The notes beneath the pieces are model-generated. The model was not told where the DNA came from. It saw only the letters and a program-made list of their open reading frames with translations, and searched no databases. Shown piece after piece: positions 54,356 to 62,082 of a stretch of DNA of 64,000 nucleotides. The stretch spans positions 62,001-126,000 of the forward strand of contig NZ_MOBP01000005.1 of NCBI RefSeq assembly GCF_003732665.1. Direction: 5' to 3'. This DNA is from Pseudomonas frederiksbergensis (lineage in GTDB: Bacteria; Pseudomonadota; Gammaproteobacteria; Pseudomonadales; Pseudomonadaceae). Within the stretch, counting starts at the first letter, position 1. Every line of letters starts with the position of its first letter. The position numbers and the translations under genes were made by a program.

Positions 54356-54427
54356 GCGGCCACTTGCGTGCGATGTAAGGCGTGATGCGAGACGGCGCGT
54401 CACGCTCCCTTATCAAGGAGAGAAGAA

Positions 54428-55603
54428 ATGACTTCGAGCCATTCGGTAACGACCAAAACCAATCCGATGCGCAGCAGCACCAACAAAATCAAACTGGGGG
54501 TGTTCGCGCTCAACATCGAAGGCGGCTGCACCCTGACCACAGTCCCGGAGCGTTTGAACGCCAGTGACTGGAGCGGCAACCTGGAAATCGCGAAAAAGGC
54601 CGACAAGGCGGGCCTCGAATTGCTGCTGCCCGTAGGCCGCTGGCGTGGCTGGGGTGGGGCGAGCGACCCGATGGGCGTGTCGTTCGAAACCTACACCTGG
54701 GCGGCAGGGCTGGCGTCGGTGACCGAGCAGATTGCCTTGTTCACCACCTCGCACCTGTCCACCGTGCATCCGTTGTTTGCCGCCAAGCAGGCCGCGACTA
54801 TCGACCATATCAGCGGCGGCCGCTTCGGCCTGAACATGATCTGCGGCTGGTACGGCAAGGAAATGGGCATGTTCAACGGCGGCGTGCAGTTGGAGCATGA
54901 CCGACGCTACGACCATGCCGACGAGTGGCTGAAAATCGCCCGGCTGGCCTGGAACGAACCGGCCAACTTCGACTTCAAGGGCGACTTTTTCAACATCGCC
55001 CAAGGCTTTGCCCAGCCCAAGCCGCTCAACCAGCCGTTCCTGATGAACGCCGGCGGTTCCGAGCGCGGGCGGCGGTTCTGTGCCGAGCATTGCGACGCCG
55101 CGTTCCTGATCCTCAAGCACGAGGATGACGACGACACCATTCGTGCGCAGATCAAGGCCTACCGCGACCTGGCGCGCCTGGAATATGGCCGCGAGATCCA
55201 AATTTGGGTCTACTCCTACGTCGTACAGAAAGACACCCTGGAAGAAGCCGAGAAATACCTCGACTACTACGTCAATCAGCATGGCGATGAAGTCGCCCTG
55301 GATAACGTCACCTCGGAAATCGGCATTCAAAGCGGGATGTTCGCCAACACCGAAGACGCCGAGCGCTTCCGTTTCCACTTCAAGGCCGGTTTCGCCGGCG
55401 TGCCGCTGGTGGGCACCGCTGAAATGATCACCGAACAGTTCCAGCGCTACAGCGACCTGGGTATCGACGGTATCTGCCTGACTTGGCTCGACTACAAAAG
55501 TGGCCTCGACGAATTTCTCGAAGACGTCCTGCCACGCATGGAAGACGCCGGGTTGCGCCAGCCGCACAACAGCGGCCGACTGATTATTGGAGCAGTCGCG
55601 TGA
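54428..55603 (+). CDS. LLM-class flavin-dependent monooxygenase (RutA/SsuD-like)
   Basis: A 391-residue bacterial-luciferase-fold monooxygenase. Typical parts are the first strand IKLGVFALNIEGG, LASVTEQIALFTTSHLSTVH, ATIDHISGGRFGLNMICGWY, and RRYDHADEWLKIARLAW. It looks closest to RutA, which opens uracil with reduced FMN. It needs FMNH2 from a reductase, and the next gene encodes one, with which it overlaps by 4 bp. AAGGAGAG precedes ATG 54428; a 72-bp gap separates it from the aldolase group. Confidence 0.9.
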   Translation: MTSSHSVTTKTNPMRSSTNKIKLGVFALNIEGGCTLTTVPERLNASDWSGNLEIAKKADKAGLELLLPVGRWRGWGGASDPMGVSFETYTWAAGLASVTEQIALFTTSHLSTVHPLFAAKQAATIDHISGGRFGLNMICGWYGKEMGMFNGGVQLEHDRRYDHADEWLKIARLAWNEPANFDFKGDFFNIAQGFAQPKPLNQPFLMNAGGSERGRRFCAEHCDAAFLILKHEDDDDTIRAQIKAYRDLARLEYGREIQIWVYSYVVQKDTLEEAEKYLDYYVNQHGDEVALDNVTSEIGIQSGMFANTEDAERFRFHFKAGFAGVPLVGTAEMITEQFQRYSDLGIDGICLTWLDYKSGLDEFLEDVLPRMEDAGLRQPHNSGRLIIGAVA

Positions 55604-56130
55604 GTGCCCGCAGCGCTTTGGCGCTGGCCGTCGAGGTTCCACAACAGGAACCGGCCGAGGACTTCAAGCGAGCCATGCGGCGCCTTACCAGCACGGTCTC
55701 GATCATCGCCACCGGGGTTGGCGGTTCCCGTTGCGGCATGGTCGCGACGGCGGTGAGCTCGCTGTGTACCGATCCGCCTTCGCTGCTGATTTGCATCAAT
55801 CGCTCGGCCAGCCTGTATCAGCCGCTGCTGGCCAATCAACGCTTCAGCGTCAACCTGCTCGATGCCGCGCAAAGCTCATTGGTCGGCATCTTTGCCGGTC
55901 AGCTCAAGGGGCCGGCGCGCTTCGAACACGGTGACTGGGACGCGGTGGACGACCTGCCGTACCTGTCGGATGCCCAGGCCACGCTGTTTTGCCGGGTCGA
56001 TGCACGCCTGACCTACGCCACCCACGAAGTGATCGTCGGTCGGGTCGAGCGGTCACTGGTGACCGAGCGCATTTCACCCCTGCTGTGGCAGGACGGCAAG
56101 CCGGCACAGTCCTGCGAACTGATTCACTAA
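55600..56130 (+). CDS. Flavin reductase (HpaC/DIM6-NTAB family)
   Basis: A 176-residue split-barrel flavin reductase that makes FMNH2 for the monooxygenase. The domain begins FKRAMRRLTSTVSIIATGVG and contains CGMVATAVSSLCTDPPSLLI CIN-type family sequence. GTG 55600 overlaps the monooxygenase stop (GTGA), a strong sign of partnership. An N-terminal extension of about 20 residues precedes the fold. Confidence 0.9.
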   Translation: MSARSALALAVEVPQQEPAEDFKRAMRRLTSTVSIIATGVGGSRCGMVATAVSSLCTDPPSLLICINRSASLYQPLLANQRFSVNLLDAAQSSLVGIFAGQLKGPARFEHGDWDAVDDLPYLSDAQATLFCRVDARLTYATHEVIVGRVERSLVTERISPLLWQDGKPAQSCELIH

Positions 56131-56166
56131 AAGCACCTTTTAACCTGTGTTTGCCTGGAGGCAACA

Positions 56167-56538
56167 ATGACCAACCTGACGAAATTCGAAGCGCCGGCCC
56201 CTGACGAAAGCAATGCGATTTTTCTGGTGAACGTGGTGCATGTCTTTGAAGGTCAGCAGGACGCAGCCCTTGATGTCCTGCGCTCGGCGGTGACTTACGT
56301 GGCCCAGGCCTACCCGTCGTTCCAGTGGAGCCGGTTGTTCAAAAGCATCGACGGCAAGACCGTGATCAATCAGGCGCAATGGAGCAGCAAGGAGGAGTTC
56401 GATTCGCTGTTTTCCGATGAGCAATTCCTGTCGCGTTACAACCGCCTGAAAGAGACCGGCACCTGGGAGTTCCACCTGTACAAGGTCAACGACTACATCC
56501 CGGCCGACTACACCCCGGCGGTCGCGGCTCTCGCTTAA
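56167..56538 (+). CDS. ABM-fold (antibiotic biosynthesis monooxygenase-like) protein
   Basis: A 123-residue protein with a single ferredoxin-like ABM domain: IFLVNVVHVFEGQQDAALDV, YPSFQWSRLFKSIDGKTVIN and the C-terminal aromatic segment. ABM proteins act as cofactor-free oxygenases or dehydratases on quinol-type or small substrates. ATG 56167 is preceded by TGGAGGCA. It lies 36 bp after the reductase, and a stem-loop follows its stop. Confidence 0.82.
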   Translation: MTNLTKFEAPAPDESNAIFLVNVVHVFEGQQDAALDVLRSAVTYVAQAYPSFQWSRLFKSIDGKTVINQAQWSSKEEFDSLFSDEQFLSRYNRLKETGTWEFHLYKVNDYIPADYTPAVAALA

Positions 56539-56550
56539 GGACGGTGCAGG

Positions 56551-56576
56551 CCCGCACACGCCCGGTGTGCGGGTTT
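56551..56576 (+). terminator. Terminator-like stem-loop inside the metabolic cluster
   Basis: The perfect 9-bp stem CCCGCACAC / GTGTGCGGG with loop GCCCG is followed by TTTGT. It lies 12 bp after the ABM gene stop and 45 bp before the next gene, so it may reduce expression of the last three genes. Confidence 0.55.
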
Positions 56577-56618
56577 GTCGATCGGCGAGTTTTTATCGGT
56601 ACATCAAGGAGAGACACC

Positions 56619-57593
56619 GTGAGTAAATTTGATTCTGCGCTGACCCGACTGCTCGACATCACCCATCCGGTGGTGCTGGCGCCCATGGGCGGCGCTTCCG
56701 GCGGGCGCCTCGCCGCGGCGGTTTCTCGGGCCGGCGGGCTCGGTCTGGTGGGGGCCAGCTATGGCGATCCGGACTGGATGAAAACCGAGCTGGCGCTGAT
56801 GAAAGACGTCAAAGAGCCCTGGGGCGTGGGGCTGGTGATGTTCACCGTGGCCAAGCGTTTCGAACTGCTGGACCTGGCCCTGTCTTATCAACCCAATGTG
56901 GTCGCATTGTCGTTTGGCGATGCCCGGCCGTTTATCGCGCCGATCAAGGACAGCGGTGCGTTGGCCATTGTTCAAGTGCATGACGTCGACCAGGCACTGG
57001 CCGCCCTCGATGCGGGGGCCGATGCCTTGATCGTCCAGGGCGCCGAAGCCGGCGGGCATAGCCTGCGCCGGGCATCGTTCCCGTTGCTCCCTGCGGTGCG
57101 CGATGCCGTGGGCGACGCCGCTGTGCTGATCGCCGCCGGTGGCATGGCCGATGGCCGGGGCCTGGCGGCCGCACTGTTGCTGGGGGCCGACGGGGTGATG
57201 ATGGGCACGCGTTTCCTCGCCAGTGAAGAAGCGCTGCCCTCGAGCAAACTCAAGCAACGCCTGGTCCAGGCCCGCGCCGGCGACACCGTGCGGACCCGCG
57301 CCTTTGACCTGGTGCGCGGTATCGAATGGCCGGAGCAGTACAGCGGTCGAGCGCTGGCCAACGACTTCACCGCCCGCTGGCTGGGTTTCGAACACGAACT
57401 GCTGCAAGCCCCGGCCAGCGTCGGCGAGGACTACGCGCAAGCATTGCGCGAGGACAACACCGACGTGCGCGCCATTTGGGCAGGTGAAATCGCCGACCTG
57501 GTTAACGACGTACTGCCAGCCGCCACCATCGTCGAGCAGACCCTGCACGGTGCGCAGCAGGCGCTGCGCGGTGCCCGCAAGTTGTTTGATTGA
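56619..57593 (+). CDS. Nitronate monooxygenase / 2-nitropropane dioxygenase-like FMN enzyme
   Basis: A 324-residue TIM-barrel flavoprotein. Family motifs are VVLAPMGGASGGRLAAAVSR at the start, LIVQGAEAGGHS, LIAAGGMADGRGLAAALLLG and GVMMGTRFLASEEA. Class I members oxidise alkyl nitronates such as propionate 3-nitronate, but related enzymes act as enoyl reductases or quinone reductases. GTG 56619 is preceded by AAGGAGAG. It suggests a nitro compound or an unsaturated intermediate in the pathway. Confidence 0.88.
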   Translation: MSKFDSALTRLLDITHPVVLAPMGGASGGRLAAAVSRAGGLGLVGASYGDPDWMKTELALMKDVKEPWGVGLVMFTVAKRFELLDLALSYQPNVVALSFGDARPFIAPIKDSGALAIVQVHDVDQALAALDAGADALIVQGAEAGGHSLRRASFPLLPAVRDAVGDAAVLIAAGGMADGRGLAAALLLGADGVMMGTRFLASEEALPSSKLKQRLVQARAGDTVRTRAFDLVRGIEWPEQYSGRALANDFTARWLGFEHELLQAPASVGEDYAQALREDNTDVRAIWAGEIADLVNDVLPAATIVEQTLHGAQQALRGARKLFD

Positions 57594-57629
57594 CTCGATC
57601 TGCGAGTGTTCTTCTGGAAAGGAATCGAT

Positions 57630-58406
57630 ATGAACATCAATGCCCCCGTACATGTGCAGTTTGGTCTGGGCCCGGAGTTGGTCGTGGTGATGTCGCCGGT
57701 CATGCCGGCCTGGGACGAAGGACAGTTTTTCGCACCGCTGACCCAGTCGCTGGTGGACAAAGGCTATCGGGTCATCATTTTTGACACCCTGTCGCTGCTG
57801 GCCGAGGACGACGAGGACTTTGCCAGCTTCACCCGGCGCTGGGCCGCCGTGCTCGAACCCCTTGGGTCGATTGCCCTGATCGCCGGCTCCGCGTTGGGCG
57901 GCGCGGTGGTCCAGGGCTTGCTGGCGACCCCGGTGGGCCAGCAAGTGGCGCAGGCCTTGCTGATTTCTTCGCCCACCAAAGCCGACAGTGTGCTGGACCG
58001 TCGCCTGGGGGCGATGGCCGAGCTCGCCAGCGCTGGCGATGTCGACACGGCGCTGATGCTGCTCGATCAATGGGTGTTGCCGGCCCGGGTAAAACCGCCG
58101 GTGCGCCAGCCCGATCAGGCCGCCACGGTCGACGCATTGGCAGGACGACGTCTGGATCAGGGTTTCCGCTTATTGAGCAAACTCAATGTGGAACCCCAGG
58201 TAGCAGCCTGGAGCGGTCGTCTGCTGAGCATCTTCGGCGAGGACTCGCAACTCGTCAGGGCCACCAACGTCAGCTTCAAACAGTCCCCACAGCATCAGTC
58301 CGTCAGCGTCCCCGGGGCGGGCATGCGACCGCTGCTCGATGACCTGGCGCGAGTGCGCGCCAGTGTGCGTACCCATCTGGGGATCGATCTGGAGGCCCAT
58401 GCATGA
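57630..58406 (+). CDS. Alpha/beta-hydrolase-like protein lacking the nucleophile serine
   Basis: A 258-residue protein that follows the alpha/beta-hydrolase layout (VVVMSPVMPAWDEGQFFAPL, YRVIIFDTLSL). At the nucleophile elbow, where active enzymes show GxSxGG, it has G86-S87-A88-L89-G90-G91, with Ala at the serine position. It is therefore either inactive as hydrolase, a cofactor-free enzyme, or a ligand-binding partner. A later His (about residue 210-225) is not obvious either. ATG 57630 has AAGGA upstream; the stop overlaps the next gene (ATGA). Confidence 0.7.
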   Translation: MNINAPVHVQFGLGPELVVVMSPVMPAWDEGQFFAPLTQSLVDKGYRVIIFDTLSLLAEDDEDFASFTRRWAAVLEPLGSIALIAGSALGGAVVQGLLATPVGQQVAQALLISSPTKADSVLDRRLGAMAELASAGDVDTALMLLDQWVLPARVKPPVRQPDQAATVDALAGRRLDQGFRLLSKLNVEPQVAAWSGRLLSIFGEDSQLVRATNVSFKQSPQHQSVSVPGAGMRPLLDDLARVRASVRTHLGIDLEAHA

Positions 58407-59278
58407 GTGCTTCGACCGCCGAGACTTACGCCGCCCAAGCCAACTTCATTGATGTCCATTACCACGCCGGGCCCGACGCCTACCTGCGCCGACACAGCGC
58501 GGTGCAGGCCGGTCACCACTATCAGGCGCAGAACGGCTGGGTCGTGCTCAAGAACCATCTGGGTTGCACCGCCGCCCAAGCCTGGGAGGCGCGGGAACAA
58601 GGGCTGCCGGTGTCCGGTTCGATCGTACTCAATGAAATCGCCGGCGGTATCGACTGGCGAGTGGTGGAACGCTCGCTGTGCCAGCACGGCGCCGCCGACC
58701 TGCGATTTATCGTGCACCTGCCCACCGTCACCGGCCGCTCGCACACCAGCCGCCTGGCCCGCTCACTGAGCCACCCGATCCTGAGCGAACGCCCGATCAA
58801 ACCGCTGACCGTCAGCGACGACAGCGGCCAACTGACCCCGGCCACCCTTGATCTATTGCGCATGAGCCGGGACTACCCGGTCGTGATCTCCACGGGCCAC
58901 GCCAACCGCGAAGAGGTCCTGCGGCTGGTGGAAGCGGCGGATCGCTTGCAAGTCCCACGGCTGATGCTCAACCAACCTGCCAACCCACTGACCGGCCTCA
59001 ACGCCGAAGACCTCCTGGCGCTGGGCAACCTGCCGTTTCTCTACATCGAACAAACCGCGCTGACTTACTTGTTGGAGTACCAGGGCAGGGACGATTTCTC
59101 CCGGGTGTTGCGTGAGTTGCCACAGGTGGTCTACAGCTCGGACCTGGGCCAGACCAGCCAGCCGGATATTGCTCAGTGGCTGAAAATGAGCCAGCAGTGG
59201 TTTGAGGAATTTGGGTTGAGTAAGGAGCGTGTGGAGTCGATTAGCCGGGGCTGGCCGTTGCAGATGTTGAGGCATTGA
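58403..59278 (+). CDS. DUF6282-type metal-dependent hydrolase
   Basis: A 291-residue protein with amidohydrolase-like metal ligands: D17-V-H19-Y-H21-AGPD at the N-terminus, LKNHLG, ISTGHANREEV, and YSSDLGQ near the end. This matches the DUF6282 family, predicted metallohydrolases of unknown substrate. It is the last gene of the cluster and coupled to the hydrolase-like gene by a 4-bp overlap. A hydrolase of cyclic amides or lactones would fit a pathway with a RutA-like ring-opening oxygenase, which is inference. Confidence 0.8.
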   Translation: MSASTAETYAAQANFIDVHYHAGPDAYLRRHSAVQAGHHYQAQNGWVVLKNHLGCTAAQAWEAREQGLPVSGSIVLNEIAGGIDWRVVERSLCQHGAADLRFIVHLPTVTGRSHTSRLARSLSHPILSERPIKPLTVSDDSGQLTPATLDLLRMSRDYPVVISTGHANREEVLRLVEAADRLQVPRLMLNQPANPLTGLNAEDLLALGNLPFLYIEQTALTYLLEYQGRDDFSRVLRELPQVVYSSDLGQTSQPDIAQWLKMSQQWFEEFGLSKERVESISRGWPLQMLRH

Positions 59279-59306
59279 GGGGGAGGGCGGATTGTTGCGG
59301 GCATTA

Positions 59307-59331
59307 AAAAGCCGGCTTGTGGCCGGCTTCT
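59307..59331 (-). terminator. Rho-independent terminator, minus strand
   Basis: The stem AAGCCGGC / GCCGGCTT with loop TTGTG is followed by a T run (TTTTTAATGC) when read on the minus strand. On the plus strand it lies 30 bp after the DUF6282 gene and could also stop that transcript, though without a good T run. Confidence 0.7.
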
Positions 59332-59347
59332 CGGGGACTGGCTTGGT

Positions 59348-59473
59348 TCATTTTTGGTAAACCGCGCCAGCCTTCAAAACGTACACCCGGATCTTGCGTC
59401 CGGCTGTGGGACTCGGCGAGAAAATCATCTGCCTTGTCGGTGCGATCAGGGCCGCGGGGCGGGTGATGCGCAA
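59348..59473 (-). CDS. Possible small protein (41 residues)
   Basis: A minus-strand frame that ends just before the minus-strand terminator, with GC-rich third positions. It reads RITRPAALIAPTRQ then MIFSPSPTAG then RKIRVYVLKAGAVYQK. The start is doubtful (TTG 59473 without a ribosome site; an ATG would leave only 26 residues). A terminator with no other gene to serve is the main argument for it. No family recognised. The 180 bp to its right (59474-59659) contain one single REP arm and nothing else that I can see. Confidence 0.25.
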   Translation of the reverse strand: MRITRPAALIAPTRQMIFSPSPTAGRKIRVYVLKAGAVYQK

Positions 59474-59591
59474 ATGTGGGGCGCAGCATACTGATTTTTT
59501 GTGGGGATTCCCAGCTTGATGTGCGGGGTAGAGCGATCGGTGGCCCGGGTGTGGGTCACTTGTCCGGGTTTTTAGGTGCATGTGCCACCGT

Positions 59592-59617
59592 ATTCGCGAG
59601 CAAACCCGCTCCCACAA
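59592..59617. repeat. Single REP element
   Basis: One copy of TTCGCGAGCAAACCCGCTCC, with one change from the common form and no partner arm nearby. It lies between the small frame and the S24 repressor gene. Confidence 0.7.
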
Positions 59618-59659
59618 GGATTGCGCAGTATCTGTTGCTCGTGAAGGGTGCTGCGGGTG

Positions 59660-60397
59660 CTACAGAAACGGCACCGGCGGCCTTCGCTTGTTCAGCGTGG
59701 AGCACCAGAACACCCACCCCAGCACTCGAATATTCTGTTCTTCGATTTGCGCAGCCCGGAAAACCTCGTCCGGATACTGCGCGCTGTTGTGACTGCGCAA
59801 TCTCAACCCGTTCCCCGGCATGCGGTGCAGGTATTTGATGCGCAGCATGCCGTCGTGTTCGATCGCGTAGATCTCGCCGTCGACAATTTGGGTCAAGCCA
59901 CGATCGATGGCGATGGTGGAGCCGTCTTCGATCTTCTCGGCCATGCTGTTGCCGACCATGTAGGCGCAGATGGCGTCCTTGTGGTTGATCTCCAGGGAGT
60001 CGAGGTGGCTGCGGGGCAGGCGGATGGGGTGGCTGGCGTCTTCGATGACGTGGGTTTTGCTGGAGCCTGGGGCGATGGGTATTTCTTTGAAGAAGGGCAG
60101 TTCGACGTCGGTGGGCTCGATGACGGTGTAGACCCCGCGGATGGCCTGGGTGTTGAACGTGTTACCGCTCTCGTCGAACAGGCACAGGTCTTTCGGGCCT
60201 TCGGCATTTTTCAGCCAGTCGCGGTGGACGGAGAGTTTTCGTGCGACTTCTTCCATGCAGTGGGCGGGCACACCGCGGGTGTACCAGTTGTGGACGTTTT
60301 GCGGCGCCGTGTTCAGGAATTCGGCGAATCCTGTCGTCGAGATGTTCGCCGCTTTGAGAAGGGCCTTGAATCGTGGACCGCTAGTGTTCTTTTTCAT
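59660..60397 (-). CDS. S24-family phage-type repressor (LexA/PrtR/CI-like)
   Basis: A 245-residue two-domain regulator: an N-terminal HTH (FAEFLNTAPQNVHNWYTRGV) and a C-terminal S24 peptidase domain with catalytic Ser151 (MVGNSMAEKIEDG) and Lys188 (MLRIKYLHR). In most relatives the self-cleavage site in the linker is Ala-Gly; here the matching place reads IAPGSSKTH, Pro110-Gly111, so RecA-triggered cleavage may be slow or lost. No phage or pyocin genes are next to it. Two matched 12-mers upstream are likely operators. It may be a leftover of an old prophage now used by the host. Confidence 0.85.
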   Translation of the reverse strand: MKKNTSGPRFKALLKAANISTTGFAEFLNTAPQNVHNWYTRGVPAHCMEEVARKLSVHRDWLKNAEGPKDLCLFDESGNTFNTQAIRGVYTVIEPTDVELPFFKEIPIAPGSSKTHVIEDASHPIRLPRSHLDSLEINHKDAICAYMVGNSMAEKIEDGSTIAIDRGLTQIVDGEIYAIEHDGMLRIKYLHRMPGNGLRLRSHNSAQYPDEVFRAAQIEEQNIRVLGWVFWCSTLNKRRPPVPFL

Positions 60398-60434
60398 GAA
60401 CGCGAGTGTACGGGCTCGGACCAGGGCTTTGAAT

Positions 60435-60446
60435 AAACGAACTGTT
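60435..60446. promoter_or_regulatory. Operator-like 12-mer, copy 1
   Basis: AAACGAACTGTT, including the 9-bp palindrome GAACTGTTC (60439-60447). It lies 38 bp upstream of the repressor start and shares AAACGNNCTGTT with the second copy 94 bp further upstream. Confidence 0.5.
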
Positions 60447-60526
60447 CAAATTACGCGGGAATTTTACGACCGGATGTAAGACGCTTTTCGGGATTTTTAA
60501 ACAAGAAAAACCAATCGCCAAAATTG

Positions 60527-60543
60527 TTAAACGTTCTGTTTAA
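60527..60543. promoter_or_regulatory. Operator-like 12-mer, copy 2, in an inverted repeat
   Basis: AAACGTTCTGTT (60529-60540) lies within TTAAACGTTCTGTTTAA, an inverted repeat with perfect 6-bp arms. Together with copy 1 it would allow cooperative binding of repressor dimers about nine helical turns apart. Confidence 0.5.
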
Positions 60544-60561
60544 GCCCCAGTCGACACCCAC

Positions 60562-60590
60562 AAAAAACCCCGGATCACCGGGGTTCTTCT
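60562..60590 (-). terminator. Rho-independent terminator after ppa
   Basis: The stem AACCCCGG / CCGGGGTT with loop ATCA is followed on the minus strand by a T run. It lies 33 bp after the ppa stop and separates ppa from the repressor's control region. Confidence 0.85.
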
Positions 60591-60622
60591 TGTCGCTTTC
60601 GGCTTACAGCTCAAAGCTGGCT

Positions 60623-61150
60623 TTAGCCCTTGTAAGCAGCAACCGACTTCATGATCTCGGTGCGAGCGGCTTCTGAGTCGCCCCAACCTTCGATCTTCAC
60701 CCATTTGCCTTTTTCGAGGTCTTTGTAGTTCGCGAAGAAGTGCTCGATCTGCTGGATCAGCAGTGGTGGCAGGTCGCTGCATTCTTTCACGTCGACGTAC
60801 AGCTGGGACAGCTTGTCGTGTGGGACTGCGATGACTTTGGCATCGCCGCCGCCGTCGTCGGTCATGTGCAGGATGCCGATCGGGCGAGCGCGGATCACGG
60901 AACCTGGGGCAACCGGGTAAGGGGTCACGACCAGCACGTCGAGGGGATCACCGTCGTCAGCCAGGGTGTTCGGGATGAAACCGTAGTTGGCCGGGTAGAA
61001 CATCGGGGTGGCCATGAAACGGTCAACGAACAGGCAATCGCTGTCTTTGTCGATTTCGTATTTGATCGGCGCGTGGTTGGCCGGGATCTCGATCGCGACG
61101 TAGATGTCGTTCGGCAGGTCTTTGCCAGCCGGAATCTTGCTGTAGCTCAT
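60623..61150 (-). CDS. ppa: Inorganic pyrophosphatase
   Basis: A 175-residue family I soluble pyrophosphatase, essential for pulling biosynthetic reactions by hydrolysing PPi. The metal-binding signature is in [12 protein letters not shown] and further sites are [11 protein letters not shown] and the Lys-rich end [10 protein letters not shown]. Length equals the E. coli enzyme. Single gene with its own terminator. Confidence 0.97.
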   Translation of the reverse strand: MSYSKIPAGKDLPNDIYVAIEIPANHAPIKYEIDKDSDCLFVDRFMATPMFYPANYGFIPNTLADDGDPLDVLVVTPYPVAPGSVIRARPIGILHMTDDGGGDAKVIAVPHDKLSQLYVDVKECSDLPPLLIQQIEHFFANYKDLEKGKWVKIEGWGDSEAARTEIMKSVAAYKG

Positions 61151-61263
61151 TGGGCGGTGCCCCCGTTAGTTGACCAAAAACACTTGGCCGGATTGACCAA
61201 AAAGTGGCGGCGATTATAGGCATATTCCGCCGCCGATGCCATGTACCAGAGGTCGTAGAGACC

Positions 61264-62076
61264 TTAGTCGTGTCCCTGATAGACAGGGCTTGAGGCTTGA
61301 AGTTGCCGCAGCCGGGACAGTGGGTCCTGGCGGTAAAACCGCTTCAGTTGCTCGTAGACCAGTGGATACGCCTCGTGCAGCAAATCCGGGGCGCTGAAGA
61401 AATATTCGCTGGTGACGGCGAAGAATTCCGCCGGGTTCTCGGCGGCGTAGGGGTCGATGGCGGTTTCGGCGTCCGGGTTGCGGTCCAGTTGCCGGTTGAG
61501 ATCATCGTAGGCTTCTTGCATGACCTTGGCCCAATCGCTGACGCGCATATCGGGATGCAGCGGCGGCAGGCCGTTGGCGTCGCCGTTGAGCATGTCGAGT
61601 TTGTGCGCCAGTTCGTGGATCACCAGGTTGTAGCCTTCCCAGCCGCCGCTGGCCATCACGCCGGGCCAGGCGAGGATGATCGGGCCTTGCTGCCAGGCTT
61701 CGCCGCTGTGTTCGCCGTCCCATTCGTGTTCGACGCCGCTGGCATCGCGATGGCGCTGGGGGCTGAGGAAGTCGTCGGGATAGAGGACGATTTCGTGGAA
61801 GCCCTGATACCAGTTCAAGTCGCCGAGGTTCAGCAGCGGCAATTGTGCCTGGGCGGCGAGCAGCAGGCGTTGCTCCTGATGCAGTTCGACGCCGGGCAGG
61901 GCGGTCAAATGTTTGTCTTCCAGGAACAGCACGCTGGCTTCACGCAGCCACTGGTCCTCGGCGGCGCTGATGCCGTCGAGGAAGCTCAAGTGATGGCGCA
62001 CCCGTTGCCACATATCCTCGGCAATCGGGTGCCTGGCCAGGATGCGCCGGCGACGCCAGGCGCTCAGGGACCACAT
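61264..62076 (-). CDS. mtfA: MtfA-like zinc peptidase (M90)
   Basis: A 270-residue cytosolic metallopeptidase related to E. coli MtfA (265 residues), which binds the Mlc repressor. The zinc site is His154-Glu155-Leu-Ala-His158 in NLVIHELAHKLDMLNG, with a downstream Glu in PAEFFAVTSEYFF. A conserved PGVMASGGWEGYN loop precedes it. ATG 62076 begins 6 bp after the dedA stop, so the two are one operon. Whether Mlc is the partner here is unknown. Confidence 0.9.
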   Translation of the reverse strand: MWSLSAWRRRRILARHPIAEDMWQRVRHHLSFLDGISAAEDQWLREASVLFLEDKHLTALPGVELHQEQRLLLAAQAQLPLLNLGDLNWYQGFHEIVLYPDDFLSPQRHRDASGVEHEWDGEHSGEAWQQGPIILAWPGVMASGGWEGYNLVIHELAHKLDMLNGDANGLPPLHPDMRVSDWAKVMQEAYDDLNRQLDRNPDAETAIDPYAAENPAEFFAVTSEYFFSAPDLLHEAYPLVYEQLKRFYRQDPLSRLRQLQASSPVYQGHD

Positions 62077-62082
62077 GGGCGC

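Noticed and set aside
59660..60397. Left end of a prophage or pyocin cluster marked by the S24 repressor
   Set aside because: The flanks are ppa and the metabolic cluster; no integrase, lysis or tail gene is present in the window.
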